Origin: Usnea hakonensis
Lineage: Eukaryota > Ascomycota > Lecanoromycetes > Lecanorales > Parmeliaceae
Length of the DNA stretch: 64,000 nt
Direction: 5' to 3'
Assembly: GCA_013423325.1 (NCBI GenBank)
Contig: BLJB01000012.1
Span: 1 to 64,000 of the forward strand
Of this stretch, positions 11,261-23,333 are shown in pieces. The notes beneath the pieces were generated by a model. That model was given only the letters and a program-made list of their open reading frames with translations, searched no databases and had not been told where the DNA came from. How positions within the stretch are numbered: position 1 is the stretch's first letter; the number at the start of each line of letters is the position of its first letter. Both the position numbers and the translations under genes were made by a program.

Positions 11261-14200
11261 ATGGCTACTACACCTGCCGAAATCGCTGCGTGAGTAGCGC
11301 TGGAATATATCAACTGAGCAGCTTACTGACAAATACTCAGGTCACTGACGATGGACGACATACCGGTCAAGCTTCGTTGTGCAGCTTGCAATAAGCTTGC
11401 CAACAACGCGTTCCGCCTGCCGTGCTGTGATCAGTCAATATGTGAAGACTGTAAGGAACTCAATCACTACTGAGCTGTATATTGTGACGCTAACGCCAAG
11501 ACCAGGCCAAGCCTCGCTCCCTGTAGCTTGTCCAGTATGTTTGCACGAGCCTATGGTGCCAGACGATTGTCGGCCAAATAAAGCTCTGCGGACTACGATC
11601 AAGGTCTTCCTCAAGAAAAAGGTTATGGAGCGTGAGACGGCTAGGAAGAAAGAAGCAATGGAGAAAGCGATACCAACCCCAGCCACTCCTGCTACGCCAT
11701 TACCAGATCAGACACCGGCTCCGAACCTGTCCGAGACGCCAGCCCCGCCTCCCGTATCTGCAATAGCAGATAGCGGTGATAACAAGCAAGGTTTTCGCGA
11801 TGTGTTCCAGCCCACAGAAGCGCAAGATAATGCAGGCTTAAAGACTGAGGAATCAACCATACCTACCGAGGCGCAGAAAGATATTCCACAGGACTCTATC
11901 GAGGTAAAGTCACCTACGAAAATACAAATCACGCGTCGCTGACCCTTTATAGTCTCCTGGCGCTGAGATCTCAAGACGAGCATCTACTCAAACGGCTGGT
12001 GATGGTAGTGTTGGTCAAGAAAAGACAGATGTTACCGACAAACAAATGGAGCAGCAGCAACAGTCTATGGGACAGAATGAGCAGTGGGCTCAAAACAATG
12101 TGCAGGGGATGAATGTTGGGGGCTTCGGTTTCGATGGCAACAATGGTGGCTTTCCTAACATGGGCTTCAATGGGATGGGAGATTTCAATCAAATGATGCA
12201 ATTCATGCCAAATGGAATGCCCAACCCTATGATGGGCGGATTTCCCAACATGTTGGGTGAGTACTGGTGATAGTGACATTGGCTTTAGATCGGATCGCTA
12301 ATCGTAGTGTACTAGGGATGCCAGGCATGGGATTGGATCCTATGACCATGTCGCAGGGTATGTATGGCAGCTTTGGCGGGCAAGGCATGGGTATGAATGG
12401 CATGAATATGGGCATGGGCTTCAATAATGCTGGGCAAGGAGCGTTCGTAGGAGCATTCAACGGGCAACCCGCAGCATGGAACGCAGGACAAGATAAATTC
12501 AATCAAAATGCTTATGGTGCTCAGGCAGGAATGGGCGGTGGTGACTTTGGAGCTAATACTGGATATGGTGGATATAATGTGCCACCACATCAAGGAAACT
12601 TCAACCAGATGCATCAACCCCATTATCCTAATAATGATTTCCATCATGGTCACCACGGCCAAGGTTTTCAAAATCGTGGTCGTGGTCGAGGTCGTGGATA
12701 CCCATATGCAGGGCGCGGTCGCGGCGGTTACAATCAATATTCATCCCAAGGTAATGGTAATCAGAATCAGACTAACTACGAATCGTTCAATCAGCAAATA
12801 CCACCACAGGTGACACGGAGAGGTTCTCCAAGTTATGGGCCACAAGAAGATCAGCCGGCGCAAATGCAACAGGATCAAGCCACTACTGGAAGCCAACAGG
12901 ATGCTAAGCCAGAGGAGAATGCCACCCGGCTTACGGCTGAGGAGCAGCTCGACAAAGAGCTTGACCCTGGCGATGCAGAAGAAAAAGCCGAGAAGCCTTC
13001 GGATGTATCTCACAAGGAGGAGCAAGTAGAACCCCTAGCGGAAGAAGTGGTCGCCAAGATAGAGACTTCTTCCGAGACTCAGGCTGAGACCGTGCCGGAA
13101 ACCACGGAAGAGAAGCCCGAACCCATTCCAACCTTTGTATCCGATGAAACATCAAAGCCAGAGAAGCCAGAGCTACCTGATGTTGTTAGTAGCGTCTCTG
13201 TTCCTCCCACTATGATGCCTCCACCTAGCCCTATGATTCCCACCGGTCCCTCAGCACTCCACGCCGACCTACCACCTGATACTAGCTCACGAGGACGTGG
13301 TGCTGGCCGTGGCTTCTATGGAAGTTCGGACTCTCGTGGCGGATTTCGTGGTCGAGGGTCAGGGTACTCCCTCCATAATGGTCTTCCTCGTGTCACCCCA
13401 CCAATTGTAAAGGCTGCCGCCTCTCCTAGTGTACCGCAGGGCCTTGGTGTCGAAGGTGCGCCCAAGGCACCTAAAGCCTTGAGAGAGGGACAACCAAATA
13501 CTGGCATTAAAGGGTTTTCGATAGTTGGCCGCGCTTCCGTTGCCGCTCAAACTCGACCTCACGGCTCTACAGCCACGAGAAGGTATGTGCCGACGCGACT
13601 CCTGTAGATACAGAATCCGGTTACTGACGGTCATCCCAGCCCTTCACGTGAGCGGTCACGTTCCCCCACCAAACATCAATCCTCTCACCACCGACATCAC
13701 CGCCATCGTTCCACTAGTCCATCCAACGACAGTGAATACGAGAAGAGACGCGAGCGCCATCGTCGTCATTCTCGAAAGCACGATGACGAGAACGGCGACA
13801 CTAGGGAATCCAAAGGCTCTCGGACAAGAGGCACATCAGCCGATTCATCAACCAAGCGATCCTCACACCGAAGCCGTCGTGACCACGATAGAGACCACGA
13901 CAGAGACAAGGACACTGAGCGAAGCAGTCACCGCTCGCACCGATCCCATCATGAGAGGAGTAGAGAAGAAGACAAGGAGCATCGGAGTAACAGAAAGCGC
14001 TCAACGTCCCCGGAGATCAGCATCAACGGCGCCAGCAGACGTACTGTATCCAACACTAACACTGACGCCAACGGCCACGTGAAGAAACACGACGATCCGT
14101 CTCAATCATCTCGAAAACGGCGTTCCGACGACGAAGACCACGAGGACCGCCACCGCGACCGGAAGCGCTCCCGACGCGATCACGAAGACATGTCCGAAGA

Positions 14201-14618
14201 CAGAGAAAACGGCCACCGCTCATCCAAACCCAGCAAGCGTGACATCAGAGAGCCAAAATCCAACCACGACAGACCCCCCAAAGGCCCCTCCATACAGGAA
14301 CCAGCAAGAGAAACCCAGGACCCCGGTGCGGATCCGGAGACGGCGGAGAAACCGAAAGGACCGCCAAAAGGACCGAAGATAGACCAGCACGCGCGCGAGC
14401 GCGAGGCAAGGAATGCGGAGAGGGTGGCGAGGGAGGAGCAGCGGAAGATGAGGGCGGGGCATCAGAGTGGAGGAGGCGGGGCGGGTGGGCGGGCGCCGGT
14501 TAATGGGAAAGGAGGGGCCGGGGGGGTGGCGGGGAGGAGGGTGAGTTATAAGTATGAGGATGAGGAGACTACGCTTATGAAGGGGGAGAGTGAGAGGGAG
14601 GCGTTGAGGTATCGATGA
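11261..14618 (+). CDS. RBBP6/Mpe1-like RING (U-box-like) protein with RS-type C-terminus
   Basis: Probably an RNA-processing-linked ubiquitin ligase. The N-terminal double-CxxC module (CAACNKLANNAF, CCDQSICEDC, CPVCLHEP, then RPNKALRTTIKVFL) resembles the RING of RBBP6/Mpe1, a subunit of the pre-mRNA cleavage and polyadenylation machinery. The ubiquitin-like DWNN domain and zinc knuckle usual in Mpe1 are absent, so it may be a paralogue rather than Mpe1 itself. The middle is rich in Asn, Met and Gly with RGRGRG boxes near 12690; the C-terminal third is Arg/Ser/His/Asp-rich like SR proteins. Exons: 11261-11289, 11341-11450, 11506-11903, 11953-12256, 12316-13582, 13640-14618, giving 1,028 aa. 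An alternative acceptor at 12289 also stays in frame and adds nine residues. Confidence 0.75.
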
Positions 14619-17600
14619 TGGGGAGGTCTCGATAATGGGGAAAAGAGGGTCTTCTGGTTTGAGGGTAGGGGGTAGGAGGGTCATTTGTTGATGTTGGTGA
14701 GGGAGGGACGGTTTTTCTTAGGTTGGTGGTGGGGTGTTGTTCTCCGTGAGCGATCGAGGAGCTGGGTTTGTGATGGGGGGTTTTTCTTGATCTGTTCCGG
14801 AGGAGAATCTTCTTCTTTTTGTTCATTCGGCACTATATGACTCTACTAGGAGTTGGAGAGCGAGAAGAAAAGCGAGAAGCGAGGAGCGAGAGCATATTGG
14901 CGGACTTTTTTTTCCCCTCGTCTGGCTCATGAGCTTTTGGCGTGCACTGCTACAGCTTTTACATACATTCATCCATACATACATACGAGTTTGTATGTTT
15001 GCTGTTGTACAAGGGTTTGTGATGGGCAAAGGGGAAGGGAAAGAGTAAGGGAAGGAAAGGCAGGGGAAAGGAGAGCCTTTTCCCAGCCCCTACTCGACTC
15101 TATTCCACTCTACTCTTCCTCTACACAACACAGCATCAAAAAGCGGCGGACGAGGAAGCGATTATCTATGCTTGATAGAAATAGATAGATGGAGGAATAG
15201 ATAGATAGAGGGAATACAAGTCATTGGAAGATGATGATTTATTCTTGCAATGGAGAAGAGTGAGTGTGCTGGGAGAGGAGATGGGATATGTGTGGACAAA
15301 GTGTAGTATGCCATGATTGTGTACGAATGCCAAGACATGGTACGCCGTGATCACGAGGCTGTGCTGTGCTGTGCCACTGCAAGCTACACTAGGCGATAAC
15401 AAGGATGAGATGCGTGGATGTGGGGGTTTAAATCGAGCGTCAACCGCTATTGGGGTGTCAGAAGCTCCTTCTATTCCTTTCCTGAAGAGAATGGTGAGAT
15501 TTTCAACGTGGTTTATGTTGCACATGAGGTAGGTGAAACCTAAATGTTAGACCTAAAAGTTTGCTTTGCTCGCCATGTTCTGAATGCGTGAGGTTAGGAG
15601 TGAGGGAGGGAGTGAGTGATAAAATTTCTGTTATTGTGTGCATACGTTTATCTCGACGGGTTTTCAAAGCCGAGGGAAGCGAAAGCATGCTCTCGTCTGC
15701 ACCAAAAGTCCTGCACCACGCTGTGTAGGTCATCAGTCTTGGCATGGTGCATTACTTTTGGTATGGACCTCCGTCCGTTGAGACTAGGCATGAATTTCAA
15801 CTTTGCAGGCGGTAGTGGCTGGAAAAACTGTAGGAATGAATGGTGTTAGCGCGGAGTCAAATCCTTGAAGTCTTTGTAGTAGGCTCACTGGTGGGGGTAG
15901 ATCTGAGTATTGTTAAAAGGTGCTAACTTCAGTGATGATGATCAAAGAGTGGGTGGGGGTGGTATAGTCAGGAACAGGGGATTTTTTTCGGTAGACAAGG
16001 GGAAAATTCGCAGGGGATGTTAGAGTTGTTTACTGTTAATTTATAGTAGACTTGGCTCGCATAGACTTTGGGTCTTGCTATGTATATGTACCTGACGAAT
16101 GATAGAGAGGGCAGTAGGAAAACCGAGTACATGGTTCAGATTGACTTTTGAGCTTTTTTACAAAAGAGAGAAAATAGAAACGGGGGTGGCAAGATTCCGG
16201 GTAGGTGAGTCAGTCCACCGAGTACATGGTGAGATGGTGCAGATAGACTTTGCATGTTTTGCTTCATGGCAGAGGGGAAGGTTTGAAGGAAACCCGAGTG
16301 ACCGGTTGAGCTTTTGGTGGCTTTGTCAACCGTGGCGCTGGCACTGATTCTGGTTAGACGATAGGGTTGGCATGACAAGCTCATGCATGATGCATGGACT
16401 ACGCAGGTTCATGGGGAAGGATGTTCCGGGGCGCACCGCGTATGTGATGTGATGTGCCGCATGCAGCCTGCACTTTGCAAAGGAGATCCTTGGTTCGCAG
16501 CATCCGTAGACCACTTGGAAAGCGCCTAATTTTGCCAACCCGCGAGAAATCGGAACTTCGCATTGGATACCAGGGGAGTCTTGCGTGGGGGCCATCAACT
16601 CGTCTAAGCCTATTAAAAAGCTGAGATCAGTGATCTGACCGCATACATAATTTCGGTCACAGCGAGCACATTTTTGCCAGGTCTGTTTCAAGGAGTCAAA
16701 AAAGAAAGAGAAAAGAAAAACACCGCGTGAGAAATATCAGATCCACGACAAGAATTCTGATAGACATAAATCAACTTTTCGCAATGTCCAAGATTGTGAG
16801 GGAAAGCAGTTTGAAACATCTCGTAATACGTACGCTGAAACCGTCAAGCAAAATTGCGCTCTGACTATGAGCCATTGTGCCAAAGGATTGGAGATTCCCG
16901 GGATTAGCGGCCCAACACACGCTCTCTAGTCTGCGTCCACCCTAAAATCCCAGAGGACATGATAATCCGCGAAGCGCGCCGAGGACATGTGAAACTTGTT
17001 TGGGATTGGGCAGTCATACCTCTGAGTCTTGAGAACGCTGCTACTTGCAGGCAACGGTACGGCGCAGTGAACTTACCGGTTGACAATGAGCAAGAGGCAT
17101 TCGGAGGTGATCGCAGAATGAATCGATAGGCATGTTTACCACGCGCTGCATAATTAGTTGTGCGGAGTTGTCAAGCCTCAATTCCCACGTAGCTTTTCAT
17201 CCACATCATGAATGAAGTTTCAACAGAAAGCTGGTTGAGACCTCGGATGTCGGCAAGGATTGTAGGTATAACCCAGGCAGCAAAATTTGTAATCAAGCTT
17301 TCAGGTATGATCGAGTACCACTGTAATAGCCCGTTCGGGTTGTGGTCTCGAGAAAGGATGAGCACAGATTTGAAGGAAAAATGGTAATACGCAAATCTTG
17401 GAGCAAAGTATAAACTGGTATTTCGTTAAAGTATTCGGAAATGTAAACGATGCCTGCGAAAAGTATAGCGAAAATTGAGTGACGATCATGTGTCCAATTG
17501 ACTGTTCTCCGGTAGCAGCATAGGAGCATAGGAGATCTAGCTCCAGACAGTGCCGAGGTAGTAGAAGACAGTTGGTAAGCCTAGGCAAAGATGCATTGGC

Positions 17601-17982
17601 AAGAATGCGGTCATACTGTAGCAAGTGAAGGCCTGAAAGCACGACTCGGCCAAAATTCCGCGGGTCCAGGATAAAGCGTGCAGGGAAGATGATCCACGAG
17701 TCCTTTGGTGATCGTTCTTCCCACAAATATATGTATAAGCTAAGCCGGCAAGTTAAATGTTTTGCCAAGAAATGAAAAGATCCAACAAATTCGATCTTGC
17801 TTTTTGGTAGACGCTTGCTCTTAGTCCAAAAAGAGTCCAAAAAACAAAAGCGAAGAGACATCGGATAAGATCACCATCACGCAACTCTCTGATCCGTCAC
17901 TGTCAACTCGTCGGCTGCGAAGCGAAGATTGACACTAGGATCATGGTCCTCCAAGCTGGGCGATGGGTCACTGGGTGTAAAT
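14619..17982. other. Gene-poor intergenic region
   Basis: 3.4 kb without a gene I can support. It starts with G-rich purine tracts (14640-14790), followed by short simple repeats: CATA units near 14967-14990 and ATAG units near 15180-15210. A 186-codon minus-strand frame ends at 17301 but looks like chance. Confidence 0.55.
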
Positions 17983-19415
17983 TCAAGCCCGCTTCTTCTT
18001 CTGCCTGGATTTTGGAGCCTTGGAAGGTCCATCACTATCATCGCTGCTGCTTTTATCGCTCCCACTACCCCCACGCTTTCGTTGACCCTTACCTTTCTTG
18101 ACACTCACTGTCGCACCTTGTCTCTTGAGCTCCTTGGTCAGAGCGGTGCTTGCTCGCATTCCTGGAAAGTCCTTTGCGCTGAAGACCTCAAAGATGTCGC
18201 TATCTATAGTCCCAGCGATGCTACCTTGGCCATCCTCGGACGAGTTGGGCATGCTGACCTTCATCAGCGTGAAGCGCAGCCGATAATGGCCATTTTGGCG
18301 ACAGGAGAGGTCTGGAAAAATAAAGAAGCAGCCAAGGCGGGCGTTGTCATCGCTCGACTGGGGCGCCTCGGGATCATTGCCAACAAAAGGCGAAGCTACT
18401 AGGGTACCCATCAGGCGACGGCTCACCCTATTCGATTGGTTCGGGTCGGGAACAGCTGTCACATCGGAGAATGGAGGATATGTTGAGGCTTGAGGAGGAA
18501 CGGAGAGTAGAGCGCAATGCACAATGTTGAATGGCCAGCGAAGTTCGGCAATATCTGCCGAGGACTTGGGATTGAAATCCCTCAGGGACAGCTGGACAAT
18601 CGGCGGAGGGTCGATAACGCGGCGGTCGCGTTCCCCAAAACCACACGCACGAGCGGCGATAGGCTGTTGGCGTAGAGTAAGAACGTAACGATCAGTCCTA
18701 AGACTGACCTTAGCATGAGATCTCCACGCCTGCTTGCTCTGCTGAACACTCACATGTCTCCCAGCCGGCTCGAGGCCTCAAAGGTTGGGGCAGGTTTAGG
18801 AAAGTGCAAGGGTCCACTGCCGTGTCCGCTGGACGAAGTAATAGAGCTCCGGTAAGAACTGGTCGGGCTTTGGTGCGATGAGTGGCCCACTGGGAATGCG
18901 TTCGTAGAGTATGCTCCTTCGTTGAACAGAGACGCTGACGTTTCCGGCGGAGGTTCATCGGTGCTGTAGCGTACGGGAGACAGTGCCTCGTACACAGTGC
19001 CTGGATTAGTTGATTGGTATGAAGCCTTGGAGGGGTAAAGAGGCGGGTGCGGGTAGCTCGACACGTGGCCTGGGAGCCCTGATGGTGCCGAAGTCTGCCA
19101 ACCCTGTCTGAAATCCTGGGCTGGCGGCTGCCCCAATGGTGACTGCCGCTCATACGCTGGGTAGTGTCTCGTTGGGAGATCCGAGTACTGAGGCCGTACC
19201 TGCGGTGACTGGGGCACAAAGGAGGGTTCTAGATGAGATGGAGGAGGAAGATGGCGCGATCCTGTTTGCATTGCGTGAGGGGGCGGTAGGGTATGAGTAG
19301 CGGGCTGGAGACGCTGGGTGTCTGCCATCATGCCATAGCCTGATGCGAGGCGAGTCGGATAATAGATGCCCCTTTCGTCGGATTGCAAGGAGCTTGTGGG
19401 AAGTCTTGAGGACAT
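17983..19415 (-). CDS. Velvet-domain developmental regulator (VosA/VelC type)
   Basis: Nuclear regulator of sporulation, development and secondary metabolism. Exons 19415-18754 and 18697-17983 encode 458 aa. The first 220 residues are Pro/Ser/Tyr-rich and disordered; the velvet domain follows (about 222-415) with RACGFGERDRRVIDPPP, RLMGTLVASPF, GCFFIFPDLSCR and AKDFPGMRASTALTKELK. The C-terminus is Ser/Asp-rich and ends in a basic cluster like a nuclear localisation signal. The core sequence recalls VosA, but VosA has its velvet domain near the N-terminus; the long Pro-rich N-terminus fits VelC better, so I leave the symbol open. The 56-nt intron (GTGAGT..TTAG) joins LGD to MTDRYVLTLRQQP in frame. 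Confidence 0.88.
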
Positions 19416-19689
19416 GAGTACCAGGACTGAGCTGGTCTTTTGGGATGTCTATTCTACGACAAGGCAGAGGAATGTTGTGCGGGGATTGAAGGCAGGCAGA
19501 AGCAATATCAAGGTCTGACGGTGTGGAGGAATATATACATGTGAATAGCAAAGAATGCATAAAGGCGAAATAATTACTAGAGAAGGGAAGACGTGATTTA
19601 TACTTAAACCAATGAGTGTCAGAATGCAGTAGGATAAGGTAGAGGGGGGGGGAGGAGGGGGGGGGGGGGGGGGGGGAGGGGAGGGGAGG

Positions 19690-19741
<52 letters not shown>

Positions 19742-22700
19742 GACGGGAAGTGATGGTATGAAAGGGTGAGTAAGGAAAGACAAAGATAGTGAAGTAAGGT
19801 AGGTAGGTAATAAGGTATCTTGCTTGCTTGCTTGTATACCAAAAGGGAAAGGTGAGAATTGGGGGTGGTAGGGTGAGAAAAGGGAAGATCTTTGGGAGAT
19901 CCATTCCGCCCTGACCGGTAGTTGAAGGGGCGCCAAGAGGTGTCGAAAAACGGACCGCTGCCATTATTTCACCCGGCTTCCAACGGTTCGTTCATCGTTA
20001 ATTGGCCTAAACATGGCATTTTGGCTTTTATTTCCCTTTTTCCCAGGCTCATGGCTCAAAGATCAAGTAGGGTAAGTTAAGATGGGATACTTTAGTAGAT
20101 ACTAATGTGCTAATAAACTAGAGGCTAAAGTCGACCGTCCCTTATTCCCTTCAATCCACTGATACAACCAATCCCTGCGAGCGGCTGTTCAATACACTGG
20201 TACGTAGGTACACTAAAGTACCTTAAGTAAAAAATTAATTATACTGCCCTGTACTCCGTACTCTAGAGTAAAGCTTTGCCTACCTAGGGCTAAACAACCA
20301 AAGTACTTTTACCTTAACTTTAATTGTTTCTACCTAAACCATCTCACACTCTTTTTTCTCCATTTCATCCAATTGCCGGTACTATTCTTTTTGGATTCTT
20401 TCGAATTCTTGTACTCTAATTCTTTGGATTATTATGATTATGATTATTTTTATTATTATTTCCATTATTATTCCTTCCCGCTTCTCACCCGTCTCCTTCT
20501 TCTCATTCTTCTGACTCTTCTGACTCTTGACACACCCTCCTAGCAATTTTTCTTGGAATTAAGCGCCTGCACAATCAATCAGTGTGCGTTCGACGACGGG
20601 TTCGCTGACTGCAGTCTTTCGCATCCATCTGCAAGACACAGCATTACCCTATGCGAGGGTCTAGATGGCGTGAGACTACAGCAGTTGTTTGATCCGATGA
20701 AACCGATATCCTCACCCCTGCTAAATCTCGATGGTACCTTTGGCTGTCTGTGTTGATGCCTGACCACAACCTACCGGTTCTTGGGGTATTTCACTAAGGC
20801 TATTTTGCAATTGCCCGTGGATGTTTTTTAGACAGTGTCCTTTTCCATTCCTGTTCGTCGATCTTAGTTCCTCAAGCCATTTAGCGGTTGATCAATACTT
20901 AATCCAGATGCAACATCTTTCCTCAGCCCGATCATCCCATCTGCTTTAGATGTCAGAACACGCTATAGGCTACCCGCTGTCCAGCTTTGAGACGTACCTT
21001 TTCCTCCCTCTCTCCTTTTTTTGTAAGCGTGAGCCTCGTTACCACTTCGCCGGGATTGGCGTCAGCAAGCCACCTTGGGTAGCGTGATGGGGAGGGAGGC
21101 TGCTCGCGGGATTGTTCATCTGCAAGCGAGTTAGCGCTGCTTCGAAGCTCTTTCTTGGTCTTGAGAGAAAAAGAAAAAGGAAAAAAAAAAAAGTCGTTTG
21201 CTGACCCCACCAAATGAGGAGCTCCGATTGCAACTAATGCGCCCTCGTGCATGCTGCAGCCCCCAATCGTTGGCGCTGAGGATCAAAGCGGTCATGCATT
21301 TCATTTCTTCAAACTCATTTGAGTTATTGTCATCGTTATTGATACTGCTATTGTGACTGCTATTGTTATCATTAAGCTCGTGATTATTTGTTGCAATTGG
21401 GATTCCATAGCCACCGCATCATCTAAGACTTGGTCTTTAGTTTTGGGGTTGTATGCGAGATACTTAGATTTTTTCTGATATTGGCTTCATGCAGCTTTAA
21501 AGCAGCTGTCAACTGGATCGTACCTCGTTATTCTAATAGCGTTTATTCAGAGTTTGGCCCATCATTGTGGCTATAGGGAGAGAAAAAAACAAACAGATAC
21601 AAGGTACGTCAGGCAGGTTGAAGCACGTCACTCCAAGCCTACGGGCAGATCAGGAATGGTTCGTTGTTACCCATTGGTTTCCAATACTACGGGTCACGCT
21701 TGCTTGCAGCTGTCAGACATGCCTCCTGGTAGCTTTTCCTGGTCAAGACACTCTTGATCTCCAACTAGTGGCGCAAGCACCTTAGCGCCTTATGATTTAA
21801 ATGGGGAAATTCCTAGGCTACCGTACCTTGTTTTTGCTGCATAGATAATTCGCCTATATGTATGGCGGCGTGAACGCTTTATTACCCGACGCATGTACTT
21901 CGCACACTGAACAATTCCTCGCTTCGCTTTTACCCCAAGACTGAGGCTATACTGATTGCTCCTAGGAAATAAGCAGAAAGCTTCTCAACATCTGTGGCTG
22001 CAGCAATCTCGAACTGTCATCTGCGTCTCCAGCTACGCTCGCACTGATAGTAATAGGAGATACCATTAATATCGATGCCAGCCGAGTCAAACATTGTTTT
22101 GTGCGGGAGCAAAATACCATCTGCACGGCCACTCGCTTGCATGAGTGCTCATGTAGACTATCAATTGGCTACCAATGACTGCACAATTTCCATGACCACA
22201 GAATTAGAATTAGTCAAGCAGAGAGTGCAACAAACTTCCACTTTTACAATCGTCAGGAACACAATTTCCTCGGCCTTTCTCGCACATATTTTTTCACAAC
22301 GTCAGCCTCAAGTTCGTCAGAGGCGTGAAAACCTACAATGGAACCAAAATTGGCTTTCAAGCATTGTCAGAGGGCTCGTGGTGATGTGGATTGCTGACTG
22401 CCAGATGCTTTGACACTCGCCAGACTGCTCAGGACCAGACCTTCTCACATTCCTGGTTTCTTCTTGCACAACGTCTGCGCCGAGTTTCTCCCCAGGACAA
22501 TTTCACTTCTTCAACCAGGCTATTGGGTCACCGCCACAACGTAATGCCGCTCAGCGCGAGAGAGCAAAGCACATGCACTAGCATGTAGAGCTATGACCGA
22601 CCCAGGAAATTTCTTCCGGTACTGTTTCATCTCTCACGTCCATACGCAGCTCTGATCAGAGGTTACAAATGACAAAACCTATGGGCGCTGGCTACAGCTC

Positions 22701-23333
22701 GCGCCGATATTTCGGCCCATCATCGCTGCCGTCCTGCAGGGAAAGAAGCGCACATGGAGATTGTTCAATCAATCGAGAGTGCATGTTGAATTATCACAGC
22801 GCGCGCATGGAGTTCAGTCGTTGAGATAGTAGCAGAGTGAAATAAAGCGAAGGAACTAGCTACAGGAATATCGAAGGGAGCCAAAGCTGAAATCTTGGAT
22901 GGAATGGAGCAAGGATAGTTCGTGTCCCTGGAATGCTTGAAATACTGTACTTGATGTTCCAAGTATTAGTGCAAGCGGTGATCCAACATTTGACGAACAA
23001 TCGGACCACAGTGGTCTGTCTACCTCTAGAATTACGAAAGAAAATTGAAAGAAATAGTGGCGAAACATAAGCTTCACCAAGAGAAAAAATGGCTGATGGG
23101 TCAAAGTCCGAGATGCACAATGTTCATACTTACCCTCGTACTCCGTAGATATTGACCATATTCAGCGTTGAAGATTTTACATTTGATTGAGCTGCGTCGG
23201 TTTTCTATGAAAGTCCCCGGCGACTTTCGGCAAAACCAAAAAAGGTTTAGTGAAGACTCTTCCCAACAATGAATTGCAAATCCGAGCAGCATAAGCTTTG
23301 TCAATTTCCTTCCTCAATCATCATCCTGTAAAT
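19416..23333. other. 3.9-kb intergenic region between divergent genes
   Basis: No gene could be supported between the velvet start (minus) and PDA1 start (plus). The segment 20340-20560 is strongly pyrimidine-rich (TTATTATT then CTTCTTCTCATTCTTCTGACTCTTC), much like a fungal transcription start and leader, but no coding frame follows. A GTTATTGATACTGCTATTG-type imperfect repeat sits near 21315-21375. Either velvet has a long 5' region, or there is a non-coding transcript. Confidence 0.5.
19643..19740. repeat. Poly-G / G-rich low-complexity tract
   Basis: Almost 100 nt of G with a few A interruptions, ending in an unbroken run of 48 G (19693-19740). It lies about 230-325 nt upstream of the velvet start codon. 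On the velvet coding strand it is poly-C. Spurious polyproline frames run through it. Confidence 0.95.

Noticed and set aside
17301..17861. 186-codon minus-strand frame starting with ATG
   Set aside because: No domain, no signal peptide, compositionally random; placed just downstream of the velvet stop and probably chance.
19449..19964. Polyproline-containing minus-strand frames
   Set aside because: They arise only from translating the poly-G tract in three phases; nothing outside the tract looks coding.
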